Source: Cyanobacteria bacterium OH_PDB_230
Lineage (GTDB): Bacteria > Cyanobacteriota > Vampirovibrionia > Gastranaerophilales > Gastranaerophilaceae
DNA length: 64,000 nt
Reading direction: 5' to 3'
NCBI GenBank assembly: GCA_023421795.1
Contig: JAEZSO010000002.1
Coordinates: 434,001-498,000 of the forward strand
Shown here: positions 23,981 through 33,171 of the stretch, one piece after another
Numbering within the stretch: position 1 is the stretch's first letter
How the letters are laid out: every line of letters begins with the position of its first letter
The notes under the pieces: generated by a model
Databases searched by the model: none
Told to the model about the DNA's origin: nothing
Seen by the model: only the letters and a program-made list of their open reading frames with translations
Position numbers and translations under genes: made by a program

Positions 23981-25318
23981 ATGGTTAATCACGATGATAG
24001 CCGCTTAAAATGTTCATTTTGTGGAAAAACACAGGACCAGGTAAAAAAATTAATCGCAGGTCCTGAGGTTTATATCTGCGATGAATGCGTTGAATTGTGT
24101 AATGAAATATTAGACGAAGAATTCTTTGAAAATAAAGATAAAAAACAAGCTGAAGAACCAAAAGAAGCTGATATCACAAATGTTCCAAAGCCTCATGAGA
24201 TAAAAGAATATCTTGACGAATACATAATAGGACAAGATGATGCTAAAAAGGTTCTGTCAGTAGCTGTATACAATCACTATAAAAGGATTGCACACAACGC
24301 TATAGAGAAAAATGAATCAGGTATAGAAATCCAAAAAAGTAACATTTTACTTGTCGGACCTACAGGAAGCGGGAAAACGCTTTTGGCTCAGACATTAGCG
24401 AAAATGTTAGATGTTCCGTTTGCAGTTGCAGATGCAACAACGTTAACTGAAGCTGGTTATGTCGGAGATGACGTTGAAAATATCTTGTTAAGATTGTACC
24501 AAAGTGCTGACTATGATGCTCAAAAGGCTGAAAGAGGCATTATTTACATCGATGAAATAGATAAGATTGCGAGAAAGTCCGAAAACCCAAGCATAACAAG
24601 AGATGTAAGCGGTGAAGGCGTTCAACAGGCATTGTTGAAAATGATTGAAGGTACGGTTGCAAATGTTCCTCCTCAAGGCGGAAGAAAGCATCCTCATCAA
24701 GAATTCATTCAAATTGATACAAACAACATCTTGTTTATTGTAGGTGGTGCGTTTGTTGGATTGGAAAAACTTGTTGAGAGAAGAGCTGGTGAAGGTACTG
24801 CAATGGGCTTCGGTTCAGCTAAACCTAAAACTCAAGCTGAAAAAGAACTTGAGGCAGCCAAAATGCTTAAAAAACTTCAGCCTGAAGATCTTTTGAAATT
24901 CGGTTTGATTCCTGAATTTATCGGAAGGGTTCCGATTTATGCGGTGTTGGATCCTCTTGATGAAGATACATTAAAAATGATTTTAACTAAGCCTAAAAAC
25001 GCTCTATTGAAGCAATATCAATGTTTGCTTGATATGGACGGGGTTGAATTGAATTTTGAACCGGAAGCAATCGATGTTATAGCTTCTGAGGCATTGAAGC
25101 GTAAGACAGGTGCAAGAGCCCTGCGTTCAATAGTTGAAGAAATCATGCTCGATATTATGTATGAAATACCTTCTCAGGAAGACTTAAAAGAATTTGTCGT
25201 AACTTCTGAAATGGTGAAAAAGCGTCATAATGTGGCAGAGCTCATCAAACTTCCAAGAAAAAAGGAAGAAGTTGAAGCTGAACCTAAGACTATAGAATCA
25301 AAAGAAGAAATAGCTTAA
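23981..25318 (+). CDS. clpX: ClpX ATP-dependent unfoldase
   Basis: 445 residues. N-terminal C4 zinc-binding domain (C11, C14, C33, C36: CSFCGK and CDEC), AAA+ core with Walker A GPTGSGKT, Walker B IIYIDEIDKI, the ClpX-specific GYVGDDVEN region, pore loops, and the IGF-like loop LIPEFIGRVP. The C-terminal tail is Glu/Lys-rich. Partner of ClpP encoded immediately upstream; last gene of the operon with a terminator at 25347-25382. Confidence 0.97.
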   Translation: MVNHDDSRLKCSFCGKTQDQVKKLIAGPEVYICDECVELCNEILDEEFFENKDKKQAEEPKEADITNVPKPHEIKEYLDEYIIGQDDAKKVLSVAVYNHYKRIAHNAIEKNESGIEIQKSNILLVGPTGSGKTLLAQTLAKMLDVPFAVADATTLTEAGYVGDDVENILLRLYQSADYDAQKAERGIIYIDEIDKIARKSENPSITRDVSGEGVQQALLKMIEGTVANVPPQGGRKHPHQEFIQIDTNNILFIVGGAFVGLEKLVERRAGEGTAMGFGSAKPKTQAEKELEAAKMLKKLQPEDLLKFGLIPEFIGRVPIYAVLDPLDEDTLKMILTKPKNALLKQYQCLLDMDGVELNFEPEAIDVIASEALKRKTGARALRSIVEEIMLDIMYEIPSQEDLKEFVVTSEMVKKRHNVAELIKLPRKKEEVEAEPKTIESKEEIA

Positions 25319-25346
25319 ATATAAAGAACAATACAAAAGAATAATA

Positions 25347-25382
25347 AAAGAAGCCACAATGGACGGTATGGCTTCTTTTTTA
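25347..25382 (+). terminator. Terminator of tig-clpP-clpX
   Basis: Stem AAAGAAGCCA / TGGCTTCTTT with a 12-nt loop and a T run. It may also stop the convergent minus-strand gene ending at 25400. Confidence 0.85.
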
Positions 25383-25399
25383 TTGTTTTGTTGTTTTTA

Positions 25400-25876
25400 T
25401 TAGGCTTTACGAGTTATAAATCTTATAATTTTGTTTAAGAAGTTTTTTGGTTTCATATTAACTTCAAAAGCAGATTCCAGGTTCGTATATATTGAATGGT
25501 CAATATTAGAAGAAATTTGATTGAGCCTCATTTGAATACTTCTTGGTGTTTTTATTCCTTTTGCTTTCGTTTTTTCTAGCACAGAGTCTACAAGCTCGCC
25601 CAGTTGATCGTGCTTATTGTAATATTTTTCGAGTTCATAAGCATCTTTTGTTGTCGTATTTTTGATGTCGTAGCATAAAGCTCTGGCAAATAATTTATAG
25701 GAATCACACAATTTCTCAAAAACTGTTAATCTTTCCTTCTTAGGTGTTTGTATACTTATATTTTGAATTAGCGTGGATGTTTCCGTTAGTTTTTTTGATG
25801 CCAGTCTGCGTGTTTGATCCGCTCCGTTTTGTGTTCTTATTCCTTTAAAATTTAGTGAATAATTCGTTGTAATCAT
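25400..25876 (-). CDS. Hypothetical helical protein with N-terminal F-K-G tag
   Basis: 158 residues, no membrane segment. The first 12 residues (MITTNYSLNFKG) form the polar tail plus L-N-F-K-G motif shared with four other proteins here. The remainder is charged and probably all-helical (for example ERLTVFEKLCDSYKLFARAL and KYYNKHDQLGELVDSVLEK), ending in a basic KPKNFLNKIIRFITRKA tail. No known domain recognised. Stop lies 17 nt from the clpX terminator. Confidence 0.72.
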   Translation of the reverse strand: MITTNYSLNFKGIRTQNGADQTRRLASKKLTETSTLIQNISIQTPKKERLTVFEKLCDSYKLFARALCYDIKNTTTKDAYELEKYYNKHDQLGELVDSVLEKTKAKGIKTPRSIQMRLNQISSNIDHSIYTNLESAFEVNMKPKNFLNKIIRFITRKA

Positions 25877-25956
25877 AATCTATTCCTCGGTTTTTTAACA
25901 TACATAATATGTATTAAAATCCCACAAAAATAAATTTGCTAAATAAGGATAAAATT

Positions 25957-27303
25957 TTAGGCTTTATAATCTTCGGTTATATAATTTATGAAATAGTTAA
26001 AATTAGCGTTCCAAACGGAGTGCCAGTTTTGTATGATGATATCTGCCGGGCATTTTTCGTTTTCTGTAAGTTCTCTTATCGGTTCTAAAAACTTCTCTTC
26101 ATTTTTTCCTTCATCAATTAATGAAGTATTTGCTATTTTTAAAACTTCTTTTGCCAAATCCGAGATTTTATGGCTGCCTAGATTTGCTTTTAACGCAAGT
26201 CCCGGGACTTTTTCTCTTGCAATACTGAAATCTTCGTATGAAATATTTTTTAAAAGGTCAAGTGCTTCGTCAATGGAAGAATCGGTTCTAAAGATGCCTT
26301 TATATATAGCCGGTATAGAATATTTTAAATCCCATTTTTGGCTGTCATGATTTCTTATTTCGATGTAGTTGTTTAGCCTTGCTTCGGGGAAGAAAATATT
26401 GGCATGGAGCAAAAAGTCTTCAATCGTTGCGTTATAGCCTTCAAATCCTTCTTCCATAAATGTTTTAAAATCGATTTTTTGGTTTATTTCAATTAATTCA
26501 TTGTCTCTGACAATAAACAAAAGAGGCACAGCAAGAATTACATCCACGTAGTCATTAAAAGAGAAGCGGTATCCTTTGTCAAATATCTTTCTGCTTATAA
26601 ACCCGCATCTGGTGCTGTCTGTGTGAAGCCATGCTAAAGCCCTATAGCTTTTATAACCGCATAATTTCCCTTCATAGACAGGAGAATTTGCGAACATAGC
26701 TGTCATTATGGGGGAGAGCATCAAAGATAGTTTTAGTTTTTTGCTTGCATCTTCTTCGCTTGAATAATCAATGCTTGTTTGGATTCCTGCGGTTTCTCTC
26801 ATCATATTGTCATGGTTTTTACCTGACAGATTTTTTGCCATAATGGCGTATCTTCTTTTTGGTATTAATTCTATGTCTTTCTTTGTGGTTAAAGGAGATA
26901 TGCCATAGTTTATGAATTGGATGTCCAAGCTATCAGCAATGGAAATTATTTTATTGTCAATTTTTTGAATTTCTTTTTTGCTCTCAAGAATTGTCTTTTT
27001 AGGTGATAGGCTTAATTCTAATTGTCCTCCGGGTTCCAAAGTTATTGTGTTATTGCCTTTTCTAAGGCCTGTAACCTGTCCGAATTCACTTATATATGAC
27101 CATTCATCTTTGAAAGCGATTTGTCTCAATAGCCTGTAAATTCCTTTATCACCTTGATAAGGAACTGTTTGATAGGTATTTTTGTTTATTAAAATTCTTT
27201 CGTATTCTATTCCGGTTTTAAAGTCTATCGGGTCTTTACATCCTTGTTCAAAAACTTTTATGAGATCATTTTTTGTTAATATAGTATTTTCTTTTATCTT
27301 CAT
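25957..27303 (-). CDS. gshA: Glutamate--cysteine ligase, GCS2/plant type
   Basis: 448 residues. Landmarks are GIEYERILIN near the N-terminus, GNNTITLEPGGQLELSLSP (ATP/glutamate-binding strand), METHMRRET-like KNHDNMMRETAGIQTSIDY and LAWLHTDSTRCGF. These place it with the plant/alphaproteobacterial GCS2 ligases, which make gamma-glutamylcysteine. No gshB is adjacent, so gamma-glutamylcysteine itself may be the thiol or gshB lies elsewhere. A minus-strand TATAAT (27311-27316) ends 7 nt before the ATG at 27303, so I start there; an in-frame ATG at 27312 overlaps that -10 box. No Shine-Dalgarno is visible, suggesting a leaderless mRNA. Confidence 0.85.
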   Translation of the reverse strand: MKIKENTILTKNDLIKVFEQGCKDPIDFKTGIEYERILINKNTYQTVPYQGDKGIYRLLRQIAFKDEWSYISEFGQVTGLRKGNNTITLEPGGQLELSLSPKKTILESKKEIQKIDNKIISIADSLDIQFINYGISPLTTKKDIELIPKRRYAIMAKNLSGKNHDNMMRETAGIQTSIDYSSEEDASKKLKLSLMLSPIMTAMFANSPVYEGKLCGYKSYRALAWLHTDSTRCGFISRKIFDKGYRFSFNDYVDVILAVPLLFIVRDNELIEINQKIDFKTFMEEGFEGYNATIEDFLLHANIFFPEARLNNYIEIRNHDSQKWDLKYSIPAIYKGIFRTDSSIDEALDLLKNISYEDFSIAREKVPGLALKANLGSHKISDLAKEVLKIANTSLIDEGKNEEKFLEPIRELTENEKCPADIIIQNWHSVWNANFNYFINYITEDYKA

Positions 27304-27377
27304 AGTGTTCATTATACAACGTTATCAGATTTTGCATATTAAAACATTTACCTGTTTGTATTATTATAATGATACAT
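27304..27377. promoter_or_regulatory. Back-to-back promoters of gshA and rsmA
   Basis: Both strands carry a perfect TATAAT that ends exactly 7 nt before an ATG: minus strand 27311-27316 with ATG at 27303, plus strand 27365-27370 with ATG at 27378. Neither gene has a ribosome site. The geometry predicts transcription starting at or next to the A of the start codon. -35 boxes are poor in both directions. Confidence 0.6.
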
Positions 27378-28214
27378 ATGAACTACATCAATAGAGCAAA
27401 ACAATTTAGAGCAAAAAAGCGTCTGGGGCAGAATTTTTTAATCGACGAAGCCAGCATAGATGCTATATTAGAGACCTCTTCGATAACAAAAGATGACGTT
27501 GTTGTCGAGATTGGCCCTGGTTTAGGTTTTGTTACAGAAAGACTCGTCAAACTTGCGAAAAAGGTCATCGCCATTGAGTTGGATGAAGATATGATTGAGC
27601 AGGTGAAAAAAATCCATGCCGATAATTTGGAAATTGTTCATAACGATATTTTAAAAACGGATTTATCTCAGTTTGGAAGCAACCTGAAAGTCGTTGCTAA
27701 TATTCCTTATTACATAACAAGCCCTATACTTGCTCATCTTTTAGGTGAAGTCGACGATTTAGAGAATAAAAACAGAAGCAGTATTTCTCAAATTACTCTT
27801 ATGGTTCAGTATGAAGTAGCAAGAAGGATGGTTGCGACAGAAAAATCCCCTAACAAAGAATACGGGCAATTGACCATTCTTTCTCAATTTTGGGCTAAGC
27901 CTGAAATTATAAGAAAAGTCGGTGCTAAATCTTTCTTCCCTTCACCTAAGGTTGATTCGGCGATTTTAAAGTTGGAAATAAGAGAAAAACCCTTATTAGA
28001 GCTTGATAATTATACCTTCTTTAAAAAAGTTTCAAAAGCATGCTTTGCCACAAGAAGAAAAAATATTAAAAATTCTCTTATTAATGCGGGCTTCTCTAAA
28101 CCCGCCGTTGAAAAAACGCTTTCGGAATTAAATACAAGCGAAAACTTGAGAGGCGAGGTTCTTTCGATTCAAGATATAGGCACTCTGTCAGAGAAATTGA
28201 AAGAGAATTTATGA
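27378..28214 (+). CDS. rsmA: 16S rRNA (adenine1518/1519-N6) dimethyltransferase
   Basis: 278 residues (KsgA/RsmA). Motifs: KKRLGQNFLID (substrate entry, about 12-22), VEIGPGLGFVTERL (SAM-binding motif I), IELDEDM (motif II), VVANIPYYITSPIL (motif IV NIPY), and the C-terminal helical domain with KACFATRRKNIKNSL. It dimethylates two adenines at the 3' end of 16S rRNA. I use ATG 27378 because the upstream ATG (27369) is part of a TATAAT box. The stop overlaps ispE by 4 nt (ATGA), so the two are translationally coupled. Confidence 0.93.
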   Translation: MNYINRAKQFRAKKRLGQNFLIDEASIDAILETSSITKDDVVVEIGPGLGFVTERLVKLAKKVIAIELDEDMIEQVKKIHADNLEIVHNDILKTDLSQFGSNLKVVANIPYYITSPILAHLLGEVDDLENKNRSSISQITLMVQYEVARRMVATEKSPNKEYGQLTILSQFWAKPEIIRKVGAKSFFPSPKVDSAILKLEIREKPLLELDNYTFFKKVSKACFATRRKNIKNSLINAGFSKPAVEKTLSELNTSENLRGEVLSIQDIGTLSEKLKENL

Positions 28215-29062
28215 GAGAATTGAAAGTTAAAACACCTGCCAAAATCAATTTAACTCTGGAAGTTCTGGACAAGAGAGAAGATGGGTTCCATAACATCCAA
28301 AGCATTATGCAGGCTATTAATTTGTATGATTTTTTAACAATAAAGGTTGAAGAGTCACAAGGCATTTTAATAAAATTAAGCGGAAACTCACCTGATATTC
28401 CTTACGACAGCTCGAATTTAATATATAAAGCGGCTGTTAAATTTTTAGAGCTTGCGAGAATCGATAACGTAAAAATCGATATCTATATTGAAAAAAATAT
28501 CCCGGTAGCAGCAGGCTTAGCAGGTGGAAGCAGCAATGCAGCAGGGACTTTTTACGGGCTCAATAATTTATTTGATGATATTCTATCAGATGAACAGCTC
28601 AATCAGCTCTGCGCAAGTTTGGGTTCAGACTTAAATTTCTGTTTAAAAGGCGGATGTGCTGTTTGTACCTCAAGAGGCGAGGTAATCGAGTCTTTACCTT
28701 ATGCACCTTTGGAACTTTCTTTGATAAAACCAAAGTCTTTCGGTATTTCAGCAAAAGAAGCTTATACAAAATTTGCAAATTTAAAAGATAAATCCAACCC
28801 TGATGCAACAAACAAAATGAAAGAATTATTGATTCAAAATAAATTTGATAACTCGCTTTTGTTTAACAGCTTAGAAAAAGCTGTTATCAATGACTATCAA
28901 GAGCTTATAAGCATAAAGTCAAAACTCCCAGAATCAATGATGTCAGGAAGCGGCCCTACATTTTTTGTGCTAAATCCTAAAATAAATGTTGACTTTGATA
29001 GTGATAAATTTGTTATAATTGAGAACCTGAAAACGATTTCTGAAGGTGTCACTTTAGCATAA
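28211..29062 (+). CDS. ispE: 4-diphosphocytidyl-2-C-methyl-D-erythritol kinase
   Basis: 283 residues, GHMP kinase. KTPAKINLTLEVLDKREDGF (8-27) and the ATP-binding PVAAGLAGGSSNAAGTFYGL (about 97-116) are diagnostic, with the C-terminal SGSGPTFFVL. It phosphorylates CDP-methylerythritol in the non-mevalonate isoprenoid pathway, as expected in cyanobacterial relatives. It overlaps rsmA by 4 nt, a common gene pair, and is followed 10 nt later by murQ. Confidence 0.95.
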   Translation: MRELKVKTPAKINLTLEVLDKREDGFHNIQSIMQAINLYDFLTIKVEESQGILIKLSGNSPDIPYDSSNLIYKAAVKFLELARIDNVKIDIYIEKNIPVAAGLAGGSSNAAGTFYGLNNLFDDILSDEQLNQLCASLGSDLNFCLKGGCAVCTSRGEVIESLPYAPLELSLIKPKSFGISAKEAYTKFANLKDKSNPDATNKMKELLIQNKFDNSLLFNSLEKAVINDYQELISIKSKLPESMMSGSGPTFFVLNPKINVDFDSDKFVIIENLKTISEGVTLA

Positions 29063-29072
29063 GGGTTTTGTT

Positions 29073-29978
29073 ATGGATAATATAGTTTCTACAGAGTGTA
29101 TAAATGAAAAGACTCGTGATATTGATTTACAAGATTCACTTGGCATAGTGACTCTCATAAACCAAGAGGATATGAAAGTCGCGATTGCAATCCGGCAAGC
29201 TTTGCCTCAAATAGCAGAAGCTGTTGATATAATCAGCGATAACTTTTTAAAAGGCGGGAGGCTGTTTTATTTTGGCGCTGGAACAAGCGGCAGGCTAGGA
29301 GTTCTCGATGCTTCTGAGTGCCCTCCTACATTCAGTACCGATCCTGATATGGTCCAGGGTATCATTGCAGGTGGTGACATCGCTCTTAGAAAGGCAATAG
29401 AAGGCGCTGAAGATTCAACAGAGCTCGCTTACGAAGATTTTGAAAGATTGAATATATCTAAAAACGACACAGTGGTAGTTATTTCGGCCAGCGGAAATGC
29501 TAACTATGTTGTGGAAATTCAAAGACTGGCTAAAAATGTGGGCGCGACGACTGTCGCTGTAAGTTCAAACATCAATTCAAAAATCGGGAAAGCTTCAGAT
29601 TGCTTCATTTACACAGAAACAGGGGCAGAGCCCGTGACAGGTTCAACAAGAATGAAAGCAGGAACAGCCCAAAAAATGGTTTTAAACATGCTCACAACAG
29701 CCTCAATGATAAGAATCGGCAAAGTGTATAAAAATTATATGATAGATGTAAAACCGACAAATATAAAACTCAAAAAAAGAGCTGTAAGATTTGTTTCTCA
29801 GATAGCACAAGTGGATGAAATTATAGCAGAACAAGAACTTGTGGATTCTGACTTCAACTTAAAAAAAGCCGTATTGAAACTTAAATATAATATAAGTTCA
29901 TCGGAAGCAGACCAGCTCATAAAAGAATTCAACGGAGTGCTTAGGAAAATATTTAATTATCTTGATTCAAAAAACTAA
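29073..29978 (+). CDS. murQ: N-acetylmuramic acid 6-phosphate etherase
   Basis: 301 residues. SIS-domain enzyme that cleaves the lactyl ether of MurNAc-6-P to GlcNAc-6-P and lactate in peptidoglycan recycling. Signatures: FYFGAGTSGRLGVLDASECP (about 68-87), GGDIALRKAIEGAEDS, PVTGSTRMKAGTAQKM and the C-terminal UBA-like helical region. AAGGG precedes the ATG. Likely operonic with rsmA-ispE. The stop overlaps the convergent coiled-coil gene by 4 nt. Confidence 0.96.
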   Translation: MDNIVSTECINEKTRDIDLQDSLGIVTLINQEDMKVAIAIRQALPQIAEAVDIISDNFLKGGRLFYFGAGTSGRLGVLDASECPPTFSTDPDMVQGIIAGGDIALRKAIEGAEDSTELAYEDFERLNISKNDTVVVISASGNANYVVEIQRLAKNVGATTVAVSSNINSKIGKASDCFIYTETGAEPVTGSTRMKAGTAQKMVLNMLTTASMIRIGKVYKNYMIDVKPTNIKLKKRAVRFVSQIAQVDEIIAEQELVDSDFNLKKAVLKLKYNISSSEADQLIKEFNGVLRKIFNYLDSKN

Positions 29979-32326
29979 TCTTCGTCAAGGTATGAAACAA
30001 GTTTTGCTATGTTTTTCTCAAACTTAGATAATTGATGTTCCATTATTTCCATTTTTTGATTCAGAACTTTATTGTTTATAGAATTTTCGTTTGCAGAAAT
30101 AACCTGAGAAGCGATGAAGTCTAAAATGGTTTTTACTTCAGAACCGTCTTCACCTTTTTCCATTTTGCTTTCAAGAGCATCTATTTTAGATTCCAAAGAG
30201 GAAATTTTTTCTTCAAGCGAAGAAATAGTTCCAAGCTGCTGGCTGCATTTTGAAAGAACTTGTTGCGCAATGATTTCAGCCTTTTGAAGATTGTCCTGAG
30301 AAAACGCTTCAAACTTTTCTGATAGTTCGGTTAAAGAATATTTTATTTGATTCATTTCAGGTTTTGAGGCTTCATTTAGTATTTCGGCATTCTGAAGCTG
30401 GATTCCTTCCAATGATTGTTTGAAATTGGCAAATGTTTCTTCTGTAGAATCAATCCACTGGGCAAATAACAAGAACGCTTCATTTAGATTTTGGCTTATT
30501 GTAAAGTTACTCGCTGTGATTTTTTTGATTGTATTCACTTTGTTATCTAAAAGAGTGAACTGTTTTTCCGGATAGAAGTCTGTGATTTTATGCCTCAAAT
30601 CTTCTATAAGCGATTGGAATTTGTCTACATGGCTTCTGAATATTTTGTTGGCATCATCAGAAGTCAATATAAGTTTATTTGTTCTTTTGCTTATGCTTGA
30701 GATATCGTCGCCGATAACCTCAAACTGTTCTTTTATTACCTGTAAATCGTCTTCTGTTGTTTTTGTATTGCTGTCTAAAAGGCAATGCAATTTGGCGAAG
30801 TCTGATTCTATATCAAGAAGGGTGTAGATATAGTTTTCGGTGTCATCTTTGGTTGCGCTTGTGATTATTGCAAACTCATTTGAAAGCTCTTCTAACTTGC
30901 CTTTTATATCTTCAATTTTATATCCCCAGGTAGAGATGTTAGAAACGCTCTCGCTGACATCATCAACTTTATTGGACATTTCTGCAAGAGAATCTATTTT
31001 AACAACCCAGTTGTTTAATAAGGAAAGATTTTCATAGATTATGTCAATTTTATTTGCTGTGTCTTCTTCGTCTTCGGTAATTTGATTTGTTTCTTCGACT
31101 TTTTCATTTAAAGCATCGATTTCTTTGTTTATTGTGTCTAATTTAGAAGCCCATTCATTAAGCACAGAAATGTTTTCATATACTATATCAACTTTGTCTG
31201 CAAGTTCATTGAAATCGATTGAATTTTCTTTGTCTTCATCAAATTTTTTATTTAAAAGAAGCACATTTTTGTTGATTTTTTCAATGTTTTTGAGCCAGTT
31301 GTTCAAAGTATTGATATTACTGTATATTTCATTGATTTTTTGGATTGAAGAAGCAAGCTCAACATTGTCTTGTTTTAGAAGAAGTTCTTTGATTTCTTCA
31401 AGATACCCTGCGGTTTTTTCTATTGAGCTGTTTCCAATTTCTTGAATAAAATCTTTTATTTGAGAAATTTCGTCGGTAGTAGACTCTAGAGATTCGTCCA
31501 GCACGGTTTTAAGTTGGTCTAAATCCTGTTCGGATGAGGCTTTGTTGAGAAGTTCAATTATTTCAGAACTTAATTTCTCATGAAGCTCGTTGATTTCTTC
31601 TTTTAAGTTATTGAACTGTTCTGTTTGAACCTGTTCTGCTTCTTTTTTAAACTCTTCATACTCAGCATTTGTTAAAGCCAGATTTTGGAGGTTAGTGATA
31701 TTTTCTAAATGTTTATTTGTATTCTCGTTGTGGGTTTGAATCTGTTTTAGTGTTACAGCGACTTCATTTGACAGGGTGTTGTTATGTTTTTCAAATTGAA
31801 CTTCAACAAGATTTAATTTCTCTGTTAAGTCCTCTACTATTTCTGCAAGAGAGTGACTCAAGCCTTCAAAATCATTTTTGATTTTTTCTTCAAGATTTTC
31901 TTCAAAAGTTTTTAAACCTTTTTGAATGTCCGTAAACCCATCCAATAAATGCTTTTGAGAATCATCCTTGCTTTCTTCGATATTTTCTTTTATTGAAGCA
32001 ACCTGATATGAAAGTTCGGTTAAAAAGCTTTGCAATTTTATTATGGAAGTCTCATCGGTTGTGTTGAGCTTCTGCATAAGTTCGTTTGATGTTGTAATGA
32101 GGTCAGAAATCGATTCTTTTAAGTTGGAGTTGCTTTCTTCCACCTGAGTGAGCTGAGAGCTTATTTTTTCAATGTTTTCATCAGCATCGGAGGAATATAT
32201 CATCCCGCTGATTTCTCTTAATTTGTTTTTAATTTCCATAACATCTGATTCTTCAACAGAATGAAATGCTTCTAATTTTGAATATATTTTCTCTAATAGG
32301 AAATTAAAATCTTTATCTGGTGACAT
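29975..32326 (-). CDS. Large coiled-coil protein with 48-residue internal repeats
   Basis: 783 residues, no signal peptide or membrane helix, rich in Glu, Lys, Asn, Ser and Leu. It is almost entirely predicted coiled coil with a breaker region near 335-475. There, three copies of a Tyr/Trp motif recur with a period of exactly 48 residues: IYSNINTLNNWLKNIE (334-349), VYENISVLNEWASKLD (382-397) and IYENLSLLNNWVVKID (430-445). A fourth degenerate copy, SNISTWGYKIEDI, is at 462-474. A further coiled coil ends the protein (VLNQKMEIMEHQLSKFEKNI). Possible structural, cytoskeletal or chemoreceptor-like scaffold role; no catalytic domain. Tail-to-tail overlap of 4 nt with murQ. Confidence 0.8.
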   Translation of the reverse strand: MSPDKDFNFLLEKIYSKLEAFHSVEESDVMEIKNKLREISGMIYSSDADENIEKISSQLTQVEESNSNLKESISDLITTSNELMQKLNTTDETSIIKLQSFLTELSYQVASIKENIEESKDDSQKHLLDGFTDIQKGLKTFEENLEEKIKNDFEGLSHSLAEIVEDLTEKLNLVEVQFEKHNNTLSNEVAVTLKQIQTHNENTNKHLENITNLQNLALTNAEYEEFKKEAEQVQTEQFNNLKEEINELHEKLSSEIIELLNKASSEQDLDQLKTVLDESLESTTDEISQIKDFIQEIGNSSIEKTAGYLEEIKELLLKQDNVELASSIQKINEIYSNINTLNNWLKNIEKINKNVLLLNKKFDEDKENSIDFNELADKVDIVYENISVLNEWASKLDTINKEIDALNEKVEETNQITEDEEDTANKIDIIYENLSLLNNWVVKIDSLAEMSNKVDDVSESVSNISTWGYKIEDIKGKLEELSNEFAIITSATKDDTENYIYTLLDIESDFAKLHCLLDSNTKTTEDDLQVIKEQFEVIGDDISSISKRTNKLILTSDDANKIFRSHVDKFQSLIEDLRHKITDFYPEKQFTLLDNKVNTIKKITASNFTISQNLNEAFLLFAQWIDSTEETFANFKQSLEGIQLQNAEILNEASKPEMNQIKYSLTELSEKFEAFSQDNLQKAEIIAQQVLSKCSQQLGTISSLEEKISSLESKIDALESKMEKGEDGSEVKTILDFIASQVISANENSINNKVLNQKMEIMEHQLSKFEKNIAKLVSYLDED

Positions 32327-32481
32327 ACTTATTTCTCTAGACTTCTCATTACATTAATATATTTTAACAGACTCAAAAACTTGGTGCATGGTTTGTCATT
32401 TAAAATATGGCTAATATTAAGCTATTCGGTCGAAAGACTGACTATTATTGACTTGTTTAATCTGATAAATATTACAATTTT

Positions 32482-33105
32482 TTAAGCTTTTTTGTTAACT
32501 GCCTCTTTTACCGCCAACAAATCTTGTTTTGTGAGCCATCTTGGAGAATTTTTTTCCATGGAATGATTTCTTAAAAGGTAAGACGGATGAAAAATTACAG
32601 TTGTATCAATTTTGTCTGAAATTTTAAACCACTGCCCTCTAATTTGAGAGATTTTGATATTCTGCCCGAGAAAAGACTTAGCTGAAGTCGCGCCGCAGAG
32701 TATAATCACTTTTGGTCTTACGATGTTTATTTGAGCTGCTAAGTATTGCTCACAGATTTGTTTTTCTTCATCAGTAGGAACCCTGTTCTCTGGAGGACGG
32801 CATTTCACCGTATTACATATATAGATATCATTTTTTCTCGAAATCCCTGCTTCCTCAAGAATATCGTTTAAAAGCCTTCCTGCTCTTCCGACAAAAGGTG
32901 TTCCGGAAGCATCTTCTTCAGCTCCGGGGGCTTCTCCTATAAGCATTATCGGAGCATCGACCTTTCCGTCTGCAAAAACAACATTATTGCGTTTTTCGGC
33001 CAAATCGCAGTTAAAGCACTGTTCACATACTTTTTTTACTTCCAAAATGGCTTTTTCTTTTATTTCGCTCGTCAACTCTTTTTCGTTAAAATTCAAATAT
33101 TCCAT
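32482..33105 (-). CDS. Uracil-DNA glycosylase, family 4 (Fe-S)
   Basis: 207 residues. GEAPGAEEDASGTPFVGRAG (about 57-76) is the family 4 water-activating motif, and HPSYLLRN is the leucine-loop motif. Cysteines C30, C33, C102 and C118 have the spacing of the [4Fe-4S] cluster in thermophile-type UDGa (69 and 16 residues apart). It removes uracil from DNA arising by cytosine deamination. I use the ATG preceded by GGAG at 7 nt; a Met four codons earlier is possible. Often annotated as a SPO1-type polymerase-like UDG. Confidence 0.92.
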   Translation of the reverse strand: MEYLNFNEKELTSEIKEKAILEVKKVCEQCFNCDLAEKRNNVVFADGKVDAPIMLIGEAPGAEEDASGTPFVGRAGRLLNDILEEAGISRKNDIYICNTVKCRPPENRVPTDEEKQICEQYLAAQINIVRPKVIILCGATSAKSFLGQNIKISQIRGQWFKISDKIDTTVIFHPSYLLRNHSMEKNSPRWLTKQDLLAVKEAVNKKA

Positions 33106-33171
33106 CAATAGCTCCATTGCCCGATTTTTCTATAATATTAACCTGAGCTGGCTTTTAAGGCAATTTATTAA

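Noticed and set aside
30582..31445. Plus-strand open frames opposite the coiled-coil gene
   Set aside because: They are Ser/Leu/Ile-rich antisense products of a Glu/Lys/Asn-rich coiled-coil gene, with no ribosome sites.
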